From assembly GCF_947503795.1 (NCBI RefSeq), contig NZ_CANNEZ010000003.1, forward strand, positions 214,357 through 278,356: DNA of 64,000 bases. Direction: 5' to 3'. The position numbers and the translations under genes were made by a program. Source of the DNA: an uncultured Jannaschia sp. (GTDB lineage Bacteria; Pseudomonadota; Alphaproteobacteria; Rhodobacterales; Rhodobacteraceae). The notes under the pieces are model-generated. The model worked only from the letters and a program-made list of their open reading frames with translations. It was not told the origin of the DNA and searched no databases. The stretch's first letter is position 1, and each line of letters starts with the position of its first letter. Positions 45,034 through 55,131 of this stretch are shown in pieces.

Positions 45034-45737
45034 GCGTCCTGCCCCTGACACTCCGCGCGGCGTCGGGCCGTCGGCGCGGCCAGACCGTGGTGGGGCCCGT
45101 CGACCTGACGATCGGGGCCGGCGGGATCACCTGCGTCATCGGGCCGAACGGGTCGGGCAAGACCGCGCTCCTGCGGCTGATGCACGGGCTCGACCGGGCG
45201 CGGGGCGATATCGACTGGGCCGTGCCGACGGTGCAGGCGCGCGGCGCGCAGGCCTACGTGTTCCAGCAGCCGACGGTCCTGCGCCGCAGCGTGGCGGCGA
45301 ACCTCGCCTACCCGCTGCGCCTGCGTGGCGTCGGCCGTGCCGAAGCGACGGATCGCGCGCGCGCGCAGGCGGCCCGCTTCGATCTCGAGGCGCTTCTCGA
45401 CCAATCCGCGCCGTCGCTGTCGGGCGGCGAGGCGCAGCGTCTGGCCTTGGCCCGGGCCCTGATCGCCGCCCCCGAGATCGTCTTTGCCGACGAGCCCTGC
45501 GCCGCCCTCGACGGACGCGCCACCCGCGCCATCGAAACGCGCCTGACCGAGGCGGCCGCGTCGGGTACCACGCTGGTCGTCGCCACCCACGACATGGGAC
45601 AGGCGCGGCGCATCGCGGACCGGGTGATCTTTCTGCTCCATGGCCGCATCCACGAGGATGCGACGGCCGACGCCTTCTTCGCCGCGCCGGCCACGCCCGA
45701 GGCGCGGGCCTTTCTGCGCGGGGATATCGTCGAATGA
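45030..45737 (+). CDS. tupC: Tungstate ABC transporter ATPase (TupC-like)
   Basis: A 235-residue ATPase. Walker A is [18 protein letters not shown] near residue 36, the Q loop is VFQQPTVLRRSVAANL, signature LSGGEAQRLALARAL, Walker B IVFADEPCAALD and switch VVATHDMGQARR. The start is taken as GTG 45030 overlapping the tupB stop, giving VSVLPLTLRAASG; no ATG lies nearby. Length is typical for the small single-domain TupC. Confidence 0.85.
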   Translation: MSVLPLTLRAASGRRRGQTVVGPVDLTIGAGGITCVIGPNGSGKTALLRLMHGLDRARGDIDWAVPTVQARGAQAYVFQQPTVLRRSVAANLAYPLRLRGVGRAEATDRARAQAARFDLEALLDQSAPSLSGGEAQRLALARALIAAPEIVFADEPCAALDGRATRAIETRLTEAAASGTTLVVATHDMGQARRIADRVIFLLHGRIHEDATADAFFAAPATPEARAFLRGDIVE

Positions 45738-46522
45738 TCCGGGTTCTTCTCGCGCTTCTATCGCTCACCCAGCCTCTCCAGGCCGAGCCGCTGCGGCTGG
45801 CCGTGACGACCTCGTTCAACAATTCCGGTTTGGCCGACCACCTGCTGCCCGCGATCCGGGACGAGACAGGGCTCGAGGTGGCACTCTTGGTGGTCGGAAC
45901 GGGACAGGCGCTGCGGTTGGGGGCGGCTGGGGATGTCGATGCGGTTCTGGTTCACGATGCCGCCGCCGAGGAGGCCTTCGTCGCCGCCGGACACGCCACC
46001 CATCGGCGCGAGATCATGTATAACGATTTCGTCCTGCTGGGCCCCGTGGACGATCCGGCGGGCCTGGGTGCCGCGACCAGCGCCGTGGAGGCCTTCGCCG
46101 CCATTGCCAACGGCCGCGTCCCCTTCGTCAGCCGCGGCGACGACAGCGGCACCCACAAGGCCGAGCTTCGGCTCTGGGACGCAGCGGGGATCGACCCGGA
46201 CGGGCCGTGGTATCGCCCCGTCGGCGCGGGCATGGGGGCCGCGCTCAACACCGCGACGGCGATGCAGGCGTATATCCTGTCGGATCGGGCAAGCTGGCTG
46301 AACTTCGGCAATCGCGAGGGGATGGCGCTCCTGTTCGAGGGCGATCCCGCGCTCTTCAACCAATACGCCTTCTTGCCGGTGAACCCCGTGCGCCATCCCC
46401 ATGTCGACGCGGCAGGGGCGGCACGGCTCGAGGACTGGCTTGTCTCCGACCGCGCGCGCACGCTGATCGACGGCCACCGGATCGCGGGCGCGGCCACGTT
46501 CACGTGGAATGCCACGCGCTAA
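45734..46522 (+). CDS. tupA: Tungstate-binding periplasmic protein (TupA-like)
   Basis: A 262-residue binding protein. Signal peptide 1-18 (MIRVLLALLSLTQPLQA). The mature start EPLRLAVTTSFNNSGLADHLLP has the TTS-xxxSGL oxyanion loop of TupA, and VSRGDDSGTHKAEL is the second anion-binding loop (SGT). These two motifs separate the tungstate family from ModA. Overlaps tupC by ATGA. Tungsten would serve, for example, a tungsten formate dehydrogenase or aldehyde oxidoreductase outside this window. Confidence 0.85.
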   Translation: MIRVLLALLSLTQPLQAEPLRLAVTTSFNNSGLADHLLPAIRDETGLEVALLVVGTGQALRLGAAGDVDAVLVHDAAAEEAFVAAGHATHRREIMYNDFVLLGPVDDPAGLGAATSAVEAFAAIANGRVPFVSRGDDSGTHKAELRLWDAAGIDPDGPWYRPVGAGMGAALNTATAMQAYILSDRASWLNFGNREGMALLFEGDPALFNQYAFLPVNPVRHPHVDAAGAARLEDWLVSDRARTLIDGHRIAGAATFTWNATR

Positions 46523-46677
46523 GGTCGCACCCGTAACGTCCCTGTTCCAATTCCGTCACGGATATGTCGTTATCGGGCGATTGCAGGTGCTTGCCCTCGG
46601 TGGCGGACCCGCAAGACGACGACCGCGACGATCCGGCCTGACTGAAATGGACCGGGCGCGCCCACAGGGAGAAGAGA

Positions 46678-47652
46678 ATGATCAAGACGACCACACTAGG
46701 TCTGGCGCTCGCGCTGCCGCTGACTGCCGGGGCCGCGCTGGCCGACGGCCATGGCTGCGGCGAGGTGTCCATCACCGAGATGAACTGGGCCTCGTCCGCC
46801 GTGGTGACGGCGGTGTCCAAGTTCCTGATGGAACAGGGCTACGGCTGCACCGTGAACAGCATTCCGTCCTCGACCAACCCCGCGATCACGTCGGTCGCCG
46901 AAACGGGCGAGCCGGACATCCTGACCGAACTCTGGGTCAACGCGGCGCCGGTCTACGACCGCCTCGCGGCCGAAGGAAAGGTCGAGCCCCTGACCGAAGT
47001 GCTGTCGGATGGCGGCATCGAGGGCTGGTGGGTGCCCGACTACGTGGTCGAAGCCAACCCCGAGGCGGCGACGCTGGAAGGCATCCTCGCCAACCCTGAA
47101 CTGGTCGGCAATCGCTTCCACCAGTGCCCGGACGGCTGGGCCTGCAAGACGGTGAACATGAACAACCTCGCCGCCGCGGGCACCGAAGCCGCCGGCATCG
47201 AGACCTTCGTGCACGGCTCGGGCGAGACGATGGCGACCTCCATCGCCGCCGCCTTCGAGAACGAGGAGCCGTGGTTCGGCTACTACTGGGCGCCGACCAG
47301 CGTTCTGGGCAAATATCCGATGACCCTCGTGGACGTGGGCGAGTTCGACGCCGAGGCGCATACCTGCAACGCGCTCGACCCGTGCCCGGACCCGGCCCTT
47401 TCGGCCTATCCGCGCGGCAAGGTGCTGACCGTGGTGACGGCCGACTTCCGGGACAACAATCCCGAGGTCACCGAGCTGATGCGCAACGTCTCCTTCACCA
47501 ACGCCCAGATGGGCGAGGTGCTGGCGTGGCAGGAGGACAACTCCGCCTCGGCCGAGGAAGCGGCAGTCTACTTCCTGACCAATTACAAGGACGTGTGGCC
47601 CAATTGGCTGAACGACGACGCCCGCGAGAAGCTGGCGGCGATCATCCAGTAA
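46678..47652 (+). CDS. Betaine/choline-type ABC transporter substrate-binding protein
   Basis: A 324-residue periplasmic OpuAC-family protein. Signal peptide 1-22, cleaved before DGHGCGE. Many tryptophans and tyrosines suited to hold a quaternary amine by cation-pi contacts: EMNWASS, TELWVN, EGWWVPDY, WFGYYWAP. Several cysteines are present (GYGC, HQCPDGWAC, HTCNALDPCPD), more than in E. coli ProX. It leads the transporter operon and lies opposite betICBA, so choline or glycine betaine is likely. A strong hairpin follows before the permease. Confidence 0.88.
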   Translation: MIKTTTLGLALALPLTAGAALADGHGCGEVSITEMNWASSAVVTAVSKFLMEQGYGCTVNSIPSSTNPAITSVAETGEPDILTELWVNAAPVYDRLAAEGKVEPLTEVLSDGGIEGWWVPDYVVEANPEAATLEGILANPELVGNRFHQCPDGWACKTVNMNNLAAAGTEAAGIETFVHGSGETMATSIAAAFENEEPWFGYYWAPTSVLGKYPMTLVDVGEFDAEAHTCNALDPCPDPALSAYPRGKVLTVVTADFRDNNPEVTELMRNVSFTNAQMGEVLAWQEDNSASAEEAAVYFLTNYKDVWPNWLNDDAREKLAAIIQ

Positions 47653-47662
47653 GCGCGATGGA

Positions 47663-47688
47663 CGGGCCGGAGGTACTCCTCCGGCCCG
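47663..47688 (+). terminator. Hairpin between binding-protein and permease genes
   Basis: Perfect 11-bp stem CGGGCCGGAGG (47663-47673) with CCTCCGGCCCG (47678-47688) over TACT. No T run. It lies 10 bases after the binding-protein stop and 24 before the permease. Likely protects the upstream mRNA or partly terminates, giving excess binding protein. Confidence 0.7.
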
Positions 47689-47711
47689 ATCCGCATCCGG
47701 GGGACGGAACA

Positions 47712-48737
47712 ATGGCATATTACGACGGCGCGTTCGACGCGCTCGGCCTTCGCGACTGGTGCGATGGCGGCGATGATGGCGGGCCGATGAGCATGGCCGA
47801 CCTGCTTGCACAGTCGGGCAGCGTGCAGGAGGGGCCGGCGCTTCCGTTTCCGTCGCTCGACGAGCTCCACAAGGCCTGCAACGCCGTGCCGCGCACGCGC
47901 GAGATGACCAACGGCGTCGAGACCGCCTTCCTCGAGGCCAAGGACGCGCTGAAATTCGTTCTCGACCCGATCACCCAGCCCCTGTCCTGGATGCTGGACG
48001 GGGCGCTCGACCTCTTTACCTGGATGCCGTGGTGGATCCTGATCCCCGGCCTCATCGCGCTCTGCTGGTGGGTGTCGCGCAGCATCGGCGTCACGATCTT
48101 CGTGGCGCTCAGCTTCCTGTTCCTCGGCGTGATCGATCATCTCGATGTGGCGATCCAGACGCTCTCGATCATCTTCGTGTGCACCGGGCTCTGCGTGGTG
48201 CTCGGCGTGCCCATCGGCATCGCGATGTCCAAGTCCGACCGGCTGCAGCGCGCGACGATTCCGGTGCTGGACCTGCTCCAGACGCTGCCCAGCTTCGTCT
48301 ACCTGATCCCGCTGATCTTCCTCTTCTCGGTGACCGAATCCAAACTCTACGGCATCGCGATCATCCTCTATGCGATCGTGCCGGTCGTGCGCCTGACGGA
48401 TCTCGGCATCCGCCTCGTGGACCGCGACGTGATCGAGGCGGCGGACGCCTTCGGCATGACGCCGCGCCAGAAGCTCTGGAAGGTGGAGGTGCCGCTGGCC
48501 CTGCCGAACATCATGGCGGGCGTGAACCAGACGATCATGATGTCGCTGGCGATGGTGGTGATCGCATCGCTCGTCTCGGCGCCGGGCCTCGGGGTCCTCG
48601 TGCTGCGCGGCATCCGCAATCTCGAACTGGGCGTCGGCCTCGTGGCCGGCCTCGGGATCGTGCTGCTGGCGGTGATGCTGGACCGGGCCTCCAAGGCCGC
48701 ATTGGCGCGCGTCGACGTGTCGAGGAGTGTGAAATGA
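47712..48737 (+). CDS. Betaine/choline-type ABC transporter permease
   Basis: A 341-residue permease of the ProW/OpuAB type. A long cytoplasmic N-terminus of about 95 residues (with acidic FDALGLRDWCDGGDDGG) comes before five to seven membrane helices (from about 97, including WWILIPGLIALCWWVS). The EAA loop that touches the ATPase is VIEAADAFGMTPRQKLWKV; ALPNIMAGVNQTIMMSLAMV is typical. Longer than ChoW. Overlaps the ATPase gene by ATGA. Confidence 0.88.
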   Translation: MAYYDGAFDALGLRDWCDGGDDGGPMSMADLLAQSGSVQEGPALPFPSLDELHKACNAVPRTREMTNGVETAFLEAKDALKFVLDPITQPLSWMLDGALDLFTWMPWWILIPGLIALCWWVSRSIGVTIFVALSFLFLGVIDHLDVAIQTLSIIFVCTGLCVVLGVPIGIAMSKSDRLQRATIPVLDLLQTLPSFVYLIPLIFLFSVTESKLYGIAIILYAIVPVVRLTDLGIRLVDRDVIEAADAFGMTPRQKLWKVEVPLALPNIMAGVNQTIMMSLAMVVIASLVSAPGLGVLVLRGIRNLELGVGLVAGLGIVLLAVMLDRASKAALARVDVSRSVK

Positions 48738-49795
48738 AAACCTCGCGCCAGGGCACGCCGCAAGTCCGGATCGACGGGCTCTACAAGATCTTCGGCCCGC
48801 AATCGAAGGCGATGATGACCCAGGTTCGCGGCGGCATGGGCAAGCCGGAGCTTCTGGCCGAGCACAATCACGTGCTGGGGCTCCAGAACATCGACGTCGA
48901 CATGTGGGCCGGCGAAATCACCGTCGTCATGGGCCTGTCGGGGTCGGGCAAATCCACCCTGATCCGGCACCTGAACCTGCTGATCGAGCCGACGGCCGGC
49001 GTGGTCGAGGTGGACGGCGTCGACGTCACTTCGCTCAACGAGGAAGACCTGCGCGAGATGCGGCGCAAGAAGATGTCGATGGTGTTCCAGAAGTTCGCGC
49101 TGCTGCCGCACCGGACCGTACTCGGCAACGCCGCCATGCCGCTCGAGGTGCAGGGCGTCGATCAGGAGACGCGCGAGGCGGAGGGGCGCAAATGGCTCGC
49201 TCGCGTGGGCCTCGCGGGCTACGAGGATCGCTATCCGCACCAGCTTTCAGGCGGGATGCAGCAGCGCGTTGGCATCGCCCGTGCGCTGACCTCGAATTCC
49301 GACATCATGCTGATGGACGAGGCGTTCTCGGCGCTCGACCCGCTGATCCGCACCGACATGCAGGACCTCCTGCTGGAGTTGCAGGCCGAGCTTCACAAGA
49401 CGGTCGTCTTCATCACCCACGATCTCGACGAGGCGCTGAAGCTGGCCGATCACCTCGTGATCCTGAACGACGGCGCCGTCGTCCAGCAGGGCGAGCCGCA
49501 GGACATCCTTCTGAACCCGGCCGATCCCTACATCGAGGACTTCGTGAGCGACATCAATCGCGCCCGCGTGCTGCGCGTCCGCTCGGTCATGCACGAGACG
49601 CCGACGGGCCGCGAGGTGGCGGGGGATGTCGATGCGAATGCCACTCTCGAAAGCCTGATCGCCGAGTCGGGCGGCGAGACCGACCGCGCCTATCGCGTCA
49701 TGCAGGACGGGCGTCCCGTGGGCGAGATCGACATGGCCGACCTCGTCCGCGCGCTGGTGCCGCGGGTGTCGGAAGGGGCCGCGCGCGCGAGTTGA
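48734..49795 (+). CDS. Betaine/choline-type ABC transporter ATPase
   Basis: A 353-residue ATPase of the ProV/OpuAA type. Walker A GLSGSGKSTLIRHLN at about 72-86, Q loop MVFQKFALLPHRTV, signature LSGGMQQRVGIARAL, Walker B IMLMDEAFSALDPLIR and VVFITHDLDEALKLAD. After residue ~275 a C-terminal extension (EDFVSDINRARVLRVRS; ending ADLVRALVPR) corresponds to a partial CBS-like regulatory region that may sense ionic strength. ATG overlaps the permease stop. Confidence 0.92.
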   Translation: MKTSRQGTPQVRIDGLYKIFGPQSKAMMTQVRGGMGKPELLAEHNHVLGLQNIDVDMWAGEITVVMGLSGSGKSTLIRHLNLLIEPTAGVVEVDGVDVTSLNEEDLREMRRKKMSMVFQKFALLPHRTVLGNAAMPLEVQGVDQETREAEGRKWLARVGLAGYEDRYPHQLSGGMQQRVGIARALTSNSDIMLMDEAFSALDPLIRTDMQDLLLELQAELHKTVVFITHDLDEALKLADHLVILNDGAVVQQGEPQDILLNPADPYIEDFVSDINRARVLRVRSVMHETPTGREVAGDVDANATLESLIAESGGETDRAYRVMQDGRPVGEIDMADLVRALVPRVSEGAARAS

Positions 49796-49835
49796 GGCCG
49801 GGCCGGGGGCCAGCCCCCGGACCCCCGAGGTATTT
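49796..49835 (+). repeat. REP-like GC hairpin element, copy 1
   Basis: Right after the ATPase stop: CCGGGGGC (49803-49810), CA, GCCCCCGG (49813-49820), then ACCCCCGAGGTATTT. A near-identical arrangement in the opposite orientation lies at 53016-53056. Probably a terminator-like intergenic repeat. Confidence 0.6.
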
Positions 49836-49876
49836 CCGGCCAGAGGATCGCAGACCGGACGATCCTCGATGCGCGG

Positions 49877-51523
49877 TCAGCGTTGCGAGACCCGCCAGTT
49901 CGGATGGATCCACGGCTCGGCGTTCGAGGCGGGCAGGCGGCGGCCCAGGATGTGGTCCGATGCCTTTTCACCCACCATGATCGACGGCCCGTTGAGATTG
50001 CCGTTGGTGATGCGCGGGAAGATCGAGCTGTCCGCGAGACGCAGGCCCTCGACCCCGATCACCCGGCACTCCGGGTCGACCACCGCGCCCGGATCGTCGG
50101 CCGCGCCCATGCGGCAGGTGCCGCAGGGGTGATAGGCGCTTTCGGCATGGTCGCGGATTGCGGCGTCCAGCTCCGCATCTGATGCGACGGCCTCGCCCGG
50201 CTGGATCTCGTGGCGCCGGTAGGGCGCGAACGCGTCCTGAGCGAATATCTCGCGCGTCAGGCGGATGCAGCGCCGGAACTCCTCCCAGTCGCGCGCCTCG
50301 CTCATGTAGTTGAAGCGGATGCGCGGCGCCTCGGCGGGATCGCCCGACCGAAGCATGACCTCGCCCCGCGAGGTCGAGCGCATCGGCCCGACATGGGCCT
50401 GGAAGCCGTGCCCCTCGGCCGCGGCCTGCCCGTCATAGCGCACCGCCAGCGGGAGGAAGTGGAACTGGATATCGGGGTATTCGATGCCCGCTTCAGATCG
50501 GATGAAACCGCAGCTTTCGAAGTTGTTCGTGGCCCCCGGCCCCGTCCGCGTGAACAGCCAGCGCGCCCCGACATAGGCCTTGCCCAGTAGGCTCCAGTAG
50601 CGAAATAGCGTGACTGGCTGGCTTGCCGCCATCTGGACATACATCTCGAGATGGTCCTGCAGGTTCTGACCGACGCCGGCGCAGGCGGCTCGGACATCGA
50701 TGCCGTGGTCTCCCAGATGCGCGCCAGGACCGATACCCGATAGCATCAGCAGCTTCGGCGAATTGATCGCGCCCGCCGCCAGCACCACCTCGGCACGCGC
50801 GCGGACGATCTGCCCACCGGCCAGCGCCACCCCGGTCGCGCGATCGCCGTCGAAGAGGATGCGCTCGGCCAGCCCGTGAACCACCTCGCAGCGCTGCGTG
50901 GCGCGCGCGGGCTTCAGATAGGCGTTCGCCGCCGACCAGCGCCTGCCCTTCCAGACCGTCTGCTCGAAGGGGCCGAACCCCTCCTGCTTCTCGCCGTTGT
51001 AGTCGTCCGTCGTCTCGTATCCGGCCTGCCGCCCCGCCTCGACAAAGGCTCTGTACAAGGGATTTTCGCGTGTGCCGCGGCTGACATGCAGCGGCCCGTC
51101 GGTGCCGCGCCAGTCGGGATCACCGCCATGGCCGCCGTCGTGCCAGCTCTCCATTCGCTTGAAATACGGCAGCACGTCGGCATGCCCCCAGCCCGTCGCG
51201 CCCATCTCGACCCAGTGGTCGAAGTCGCAGGCGTGTCCGCGCACGTAGACCATGCCGTTGATGCTGCTCGATCCGCCGATCACCTTGCCCCGCGGCGTTG
51301 CAAGGCGGCGCCCGCCCAGATGCGGCTCGGGCTCGCTCGTGTAGCCCCAGTCGTAGCGCGCCATGTTCATCGGAAAGGACAGCGCGCCTGGCATCTGGAT
51401 CAGCGGCCCCGCGTCGGTGCCACCATGCTCGATCACCAGGACAGAGCGCCCCGCCTCGGCCAGCCGGTAGGCCATGGCGCAGCCGGCGCTGCCTGCGCCG
51501 ACGATGACGTAATCGGCTTCCAT
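49877..51523 (-). CDS. betA: Choline dehydrogenase
   Basis: Membrane-associated FAD enzyme of the GMC family that oxidises choline to betaine aldehyde. The 548-residue protein begins [22 protein letters not shown] (FAD), has GMC signatures [18 protein letters not shown] and [16 protein letters not shown], and the catalytic histidine stretch [12 protein letters not shown] near 465 plus [20 protein letters not shown] at 51523 is 1 bp after the betB stop; the longer frame is rejected. Last gene of betICBA. Confidence 0.96.
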   Translation of the reverse strand: MEADYVIVGAGSAGCAMAYRLAEAGRSVLVIEHGGTDAGPLIQMPGALSFPMNMARYDWGYTSEPEPHLGGRRLATPRGKVIGGSSSINGMVYVRGHACDFDHWVEMGATGWGHADVLPYFKRMESWHDGGHGGDPDWRGTDGPLHVSRGTRENPLYRAFVEAGRQAGYETTDDYNGEKQEGFGPFEQTVWKGRRWSAANAYLKPARATQRCEVVHGLAERILFDGDRATGVALAGGQIVRARAEVVLAAGAINSPKLLMLSGIGPGAHLGDHGIDVRAACAGVGQNLQDHLEMYVQMAASQPVTLFRYWSLLGKAYVGARWLFTRTGPGATNNFESCGFIRSEAGIEYPDIQFHFLPLAVRYDGQAAAEGHGFQAHVGPMRSTSRGEVMLRSGDPAEAPRIRFNYMSEARDWEEFRRCIRLTREIFAQDAFAPYRRHEIQPGEAVASDAELDAAIRDHAESAYHPCGTCRMGAADDPGAVVDPECRVIGVEGLRLADSSIFPRITNGNLNGPSIMVGEKASDHILGRRLPASNAEPWIHPNWRVSQR

Positions 51524-51524
51524 G

Positions 51525-52985
51525 TCAGTAGGCCGCCTCGACCGGACCCATGCCGACATAAACGCTCTGGATCTCGGTGAAGTGGTCCATCGCGGCGCGC
51601 GCGTTCTCGCGGCCGATGCCCGACAGCTTCGAGCCACCGAAGGGCAGCCCGGCCGGCGTCAGGTTGTACTGGTTGATCCAGCAGGATCCGGCGTGAAGCT
51701 GGCGCACGATGCGATGCGCGCGCGCGAGGTCGCGGGTGAACACCCCGGCGGATAGTCCGAACGGCGTCGCATTGGCGCGGGCGACGACCTCGTCCTCGGT
51801 CTCGAAGTCCAGAACGGACATGACCGGGCCAAACACCTCCTCGCGCACGACCTGCATGTCGTCCGTCAGGTCGGTCAGCACGGTCGGTGCGATCCACCAG
51901 CCCTCGCGGTCGATGCGGTGACCCCCGGTGACCACGCGCGCGCCCTCCGCCTTGGCCGTCTCGAGGTAGCGCAGGACGATCCCGGTCTGCGCCTCCGTCG
52001 TCATCGGCCCGAAATTGGTGCTCTCATCCAGCGGATCGCCGGTGATCACACCGTCCAGCCTGGCCGTCAGGCGTTCGATGAAGGCGTCCTTCAGATGCGT
52101 CTGCACGAAGACCCGGGTCCCATTGGAACAGACCTGCCCGGACGCGTAGAAATTCGCGTTGATCGCCCCCGAGACCGCGTCGTCCAGATCGGCATCGTCG
52201 AACAGGATCAGGGGCGATTTGCCGCCCAGCTCCAGCGTCACCTGCTTCAACTCGCCCGCAGCCGCCGACGCGACTTTGCGCCCCGTCGGCACCGATCCGG
52301 TGAGCGATACCTTGGCGACGCGCGGATCGGTCGTCAGCGCCGCGCCGACCTCGCCCAAGCCCTGGATCACGGTGAACAGACCCTTGGGAAGACCCGCCTC
52401 GTACAGGATCTCGGCGATCTTGAGGGCGCAGAGCGGTGTCGTCTCGGACGGCTTGAACACCATCGCGTTGCCGGTCGCGAGCGCGGGCGCGCCCTTCCAG
52501 CAGGCGATCTGCGTGGGGTAGTTCCACGCTCCTATCCCGACGCAGACCCCCAGCGGCCGCCGGATCGTGTAGGCCCAATCGTTGCCGAAGTTCATCTGCG
52601 TGCCGGTGTGGTCGACCGCCAACCCGCCGAAATATTCCAGCGCATCGGCGCCCGACGCCGCATCCGCCAACAGCGTTTCCTGAAGGGGCTTTCCGGTGTC
52701 GAGCGTCTCCAGCTCGGACAGTTCGCGGTTCCGATCACGGATCAGGTCCGCCGCCCGCCGGAGGATGCGCCCGCGCGACGCGGGATCGGTCGCCGCCCAT
52801 TCGACCTGTGCGCGCACGGCCGACGCCAGCGCGCGGTCCACGATCTCGGGCGTCGCGGCGTGCACGGTCGCGATCGTCTCGCCGGTCGCGGGATAGATCA
52901 CGGGAATCGCGGTGCCTGCCCTGTCCTCGACATAGGCCCCGTCGATGAAATGGCTGGCGGTGGGGTGTGCGTTTGGTCGGGTCAT
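51525..52985 (-). CDS. betB: Betaine aldehyde dehydrogenase
   Basis: NAD-dependent oxidation of betaine aldehyde to glycine betaine. The 486-residue protein has [19 protein letters not shown] (substrate pocket), the cofactor loop [11 protein letters not shown], catalytic Glu in [10 protein letters not shown] and catalytic Cys in [14 protein letters not shown] (about residue 285), plus [16 protein letters not shown] at 52985 has GGAGG 12 bases upstream, a wide spacing. A REP-like element lies between betC and betB. Confidence 0.96.
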   Translation of the reverse strand: MTRPNAHPTASHFIDGAYVEDRAGTAIPVIYPATGETIATVHAATPEIVDRALASAVRAQVEWAATDPASRGRILRRAADLIRDRNRELSELETLDTGKPLQETLLADAASGADALEYFGGLAVDHTGTQMNFGNDWAYTIRRPLGVCVGIGAWNYPTQIACWKGAPALATGNAMVFKPSETTPLCALKIAEILYEAGLPKGLFTVIQGLGEVGAALTTDPRVAKVSLTGSVPTGRKVASAAAGELKQVTLELGGKSPLILFDDADLDDAVSGAINANFYASGQVCSNGTRVFVQTHLKDAFIERLTARLDGVITGDPLDESTNFGPMTTEAQTGIVLRYLETAKAEGARVVTGGHRIDREGWWIAPTVLTDLTDDMQVVREEVFGPVMSVLDFETEDEVVARANATPFGLSAGVFTRDLARAHRIVRQLHAGSCWINQYNLTPAGLPFGGSKLSGIGRENARAAMDHFTEIQSVYVGMGPVEAAY

Positions 52986-53015
52986 GGCGCTGCGACGCCT
53001 CCTTCGATGTTCTTC

Positions 53016-53056
53016 AAAATATGCCGGGGTGCGCGAGGGGCTGGCCCCTCGCCCGT
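53016..53056 (-). repeat. REP-like GC hairpin element, copy 2
   Basis: Directly after the betC stop on the minus strand: GCGAGGGG (minus strand 53052-53045), CCAG, CCCCTCGC (53040-53033), then GCACCCCGGCATATTTT. Same layout as copy 1 at 49796-49835. Confidence 0.6.
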
Positions 53057-54565
53057 TCATTCGCCGCGGGGAAAGCGTGTCTCGTCTTCGAGTACGTTGA
53101 GATCCATGTGGTTGCGCATGTACCGCTCGGAGGCGACGCGCAGCGGCTGGTAATCCCACGGGTAGTATCCACCCTCGCGCAGGGCCTCGTAGACGACCCA
53201 GCGGCGCGCCTGGCTTTCGCGCACCTCGGCGTCGAACCGGTCGAGATCCCAGCGGGCGTCGGCCTCGGCACGGAACCCGGTCAGCGTCTCGGCGTGGGTC
53301 GGGTCACCCGCGAGGTTCGTCAACTCGTGCGGATCGGCATCGAGGTCGAAGAGCTGTTCGGGGTCGAGCGTGCAGCGCGTGTATTTCCAGCGCCCCTGCC
53401 GCAGCGCGACGAGCGGCGCGTAGGAGCCTTCGGCAGCGTACTCCATCGCGACCGGGGTCGTGCGCGTGCCACCCCGCCCCAGATGGACCAGCGATTCGCC
53501 CGTGGTCCAGGGCGCGACCTCCGAGATATCGACACCCGCGATCTCGCAAAGCGTCGGGCAGACATCGATGTTCGACACGGGTGTCTCGTCGAGGCCGGGC
53601 TCGATGCCCGGCGAGGCGAGCAACATCGGCACCCGCGCCGAGCCTTCGAGGAAGCTCATCTTGTACCAGAGCCCCCGCTCGCCCAGCATGTCGCCGTGGT
53701 CCGACACGAAGAGGATCGTCGCCTCCTGCCGCGTGTCGTCCAGTACCCGGAGCACCTTGCCGATCTTGTCGTCCAGATAGGAGATGTTGGCGAAATAGGC
53801 GCGGCGTGACCGGATCACGTCCGCCTCGGTCACGTCGAAATTCCCGCGGTCGTTGGCGTCGAGGATGCGCTTGGAATGCGGGTCGTGAGCCTCGTATGCC
53901 ATCTCGGGAACGGACGGCAGCAGGTGCGCGCAATCCTCGTAGAGATCCCAGAACCGCTTCCGCGTCACATACGGATCGTGCGGGTGGGTGAAGCTGACCG
54001 TCAGGCACCAGGGGCGATCGTCCTGCCCGCGCGCCGCGTCGTAGAGCCACGCCTTCGCATGGTGCGCGACGTCGTCGTCATATTCCATCTGGTTGGTGAT
54101 CTCGGCCACGCCCGAGCCGGTGACGGACCCCATGTTGTGATACCACCAGTCGATCCGCTCGCCTGGCTTTCGGTAGTCGGGCGTCCAGCCGAAATCGGCC
54201 GGGTAGATGTCGGTCGTCAGCCGTTCCTCGAAGCCGTGGAGCTGGTCGGGGCCGACGAAATGCATCTTGCCCGACAAACAGGTCTTCCACCCCGCGCGGC
54301 GCAGGTGATGCGCGTAGGTGGGGATGTCCGACGCGAACTCGGCGGCGTTGTCGTAGACCCGCGTGCGGCTGGGCAGCAGACCCGACATGAACGACGCGCG
54401 GCCAGGCGCGCAGAGCGGGGACGCGGTGTAGCAGTTGGCGAAGCGCCGCGACCGGGCCGCCAGCGCCTTGAGGTGAGGCGCGTGCAGCCAATCGACGGGC
54501 CCGTCGGGAAAGAGCGTCCCGTTGAGCTGATCGACCATCAAAATGAGGATGTTCGGCTTCGTCAT
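53057..54565 (-). CDS. betC: Choline sulfatase
   Basis: Hydrolyses choline-O-sulfate to choline and sulfate, giving both osmoprotectant precursor and sulfur. The 502-residue alkaline phosphatase-like sulfatase starts [14 protein letters not shown] (metal-binding Asp), has the formylglycine motif [12 protein letters not shown] with Cys for conversion (about residue 52), [17 protein letters not shown] and [18 protein letters not shown]. The C-terminal segment with RDNRHMDL-like [14 protein letters not shown] is the choline-sulfatase tetramer tail. It starts over the betI stop (ATGA). Confidence 0.95.
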   Translation of the reverse strand: MTKPNILILMVDQLNGTLFPDGPVDWLHAPHLKALAARSRRFANCYTASPLCAPGRASFMSGLLPSRTRVYDNAAEFASDIPTYAHHLRRAGWKTCLSGKMHFVGPDQLHGFEERLTTDIYPADFGWTPDYRKPGERIDWWYHNMGSVTGSGVAEITNQMEYDDDVAHHAKAWLYDAARGQDDRPWCLTVSFTHPHDPYVTRKRFWDLYEDCAHLLPSVPEMAYEAHDPHSKRILDANDRGNFDVTEADVIRSRRAYFANISYLDDKIGKVLRVLDDTRQEATILFVSDHGDMLGERGLWYKMSFLEGSARVPMLLASPGIEPGLDETPVSNIDVCPTLCEIAGVDISEVAPWTTGESLVHLGRGGTRTTPVAMEYAAEGSYAPLVALRQGRWKYTRCTLDPEQLFDLDADPHELTNLAGDPTHAETLTGFRAEADARWDLDRFDAEVRESQARRWVVYEALREGGYYPWDYQPLRVASERYMRNHMDLNVLEDETRFPRGE

Positions 54566-55122
54566 CGCAGGGCCTTCCGGATGGTGTCCCGGACGAGTGC
54601 GATGGCCGCGGCGGGATCGGTGTCCGACAGCGCGTGGCGCACGTAGAGCCCGTCGATCAGCGCGCCGACCGTCTCGGCCAGGCGTTCGGGCTGGTGGGTG
54701 AGCGGTCGCGCGGCATGGATCAGGTTCGACCGCAGGCGCCGCTGGTAGACATGCAGAAGCTGCCGGGTCCCGGCATCATGCTGGGCGTGGACGTAGAAGG
54801 TCAGCCAGGCGGCGACGATGTCGCGCTCGAAGGTGCGGGGCGCGAGGCATGCGGCGACGATTGCGTCGAGCCGGTCCTTGGGCGTCTTCGCTCCGGCCAG
54901 TTCGGCGCGGACGCTGGCACCGAGATCGCGCAGGATGTGCCGCATCGCGGCCACCAGCATCCGGTCCTTCGATCCGAAATAGTGATGCGCCAATGCGGGC
55001 GACATGCCGGCGCGCTTCGCGATCGTCGCGACGGTCACGTCCAGCGATCCGCGCGCGCCGATCTCGGCGATGGCGGCCTCGGCCAAAGCGGCGCGGCGGA
55101 CAGGTTCGGGCTGGGTGCGCAT
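54562..55122 (-). CDS. betI: TetR-family repressor BetI
   Basis: Choline-responsive repressor of the bet genes. The 186-residue protein has the TetR helix-turn-helix ATIAKRAGMSPALAHHYFGSKDRMLVAAMR (about 33-62) and the ligand domain ending LYVRHALSD. The frame could start at a TTG at 55152, but that codon lies inside the palindrome at 55132-55153; ATG 55122 gives the length of E. coli BetI and keeps the operator outside the gene. First gene of betICBA, downstream of oxyR on the same strand. Confidence 0.9.
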   Translation of the reverse strand: MRTQPEPVRRAALAEAAIAEIGARGSLDVTVATIAKRAGMSPALAHHYFGSKDRMLVAAMRHILRDLGASVRAELAGAKTPKDRLDAIVAACLAPRTFERDIVAAWLTFYVHAQHDAGTRQLLHVYQRRLRSNLIHAARPLTHQPERLAETVGALIDGLYVRHALSDTDPAAAIALVRDTIRKALR

Positions 55123-55131
55123 CGGAAGTCC

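Noticed and set aside
46498-46509. GTTCACGTGGAA inside tupA, reminiscent of parS
   Set aside because: Not a full palindrome and two or more mismatches to the 16-bp parS; ParB sites are very strict.
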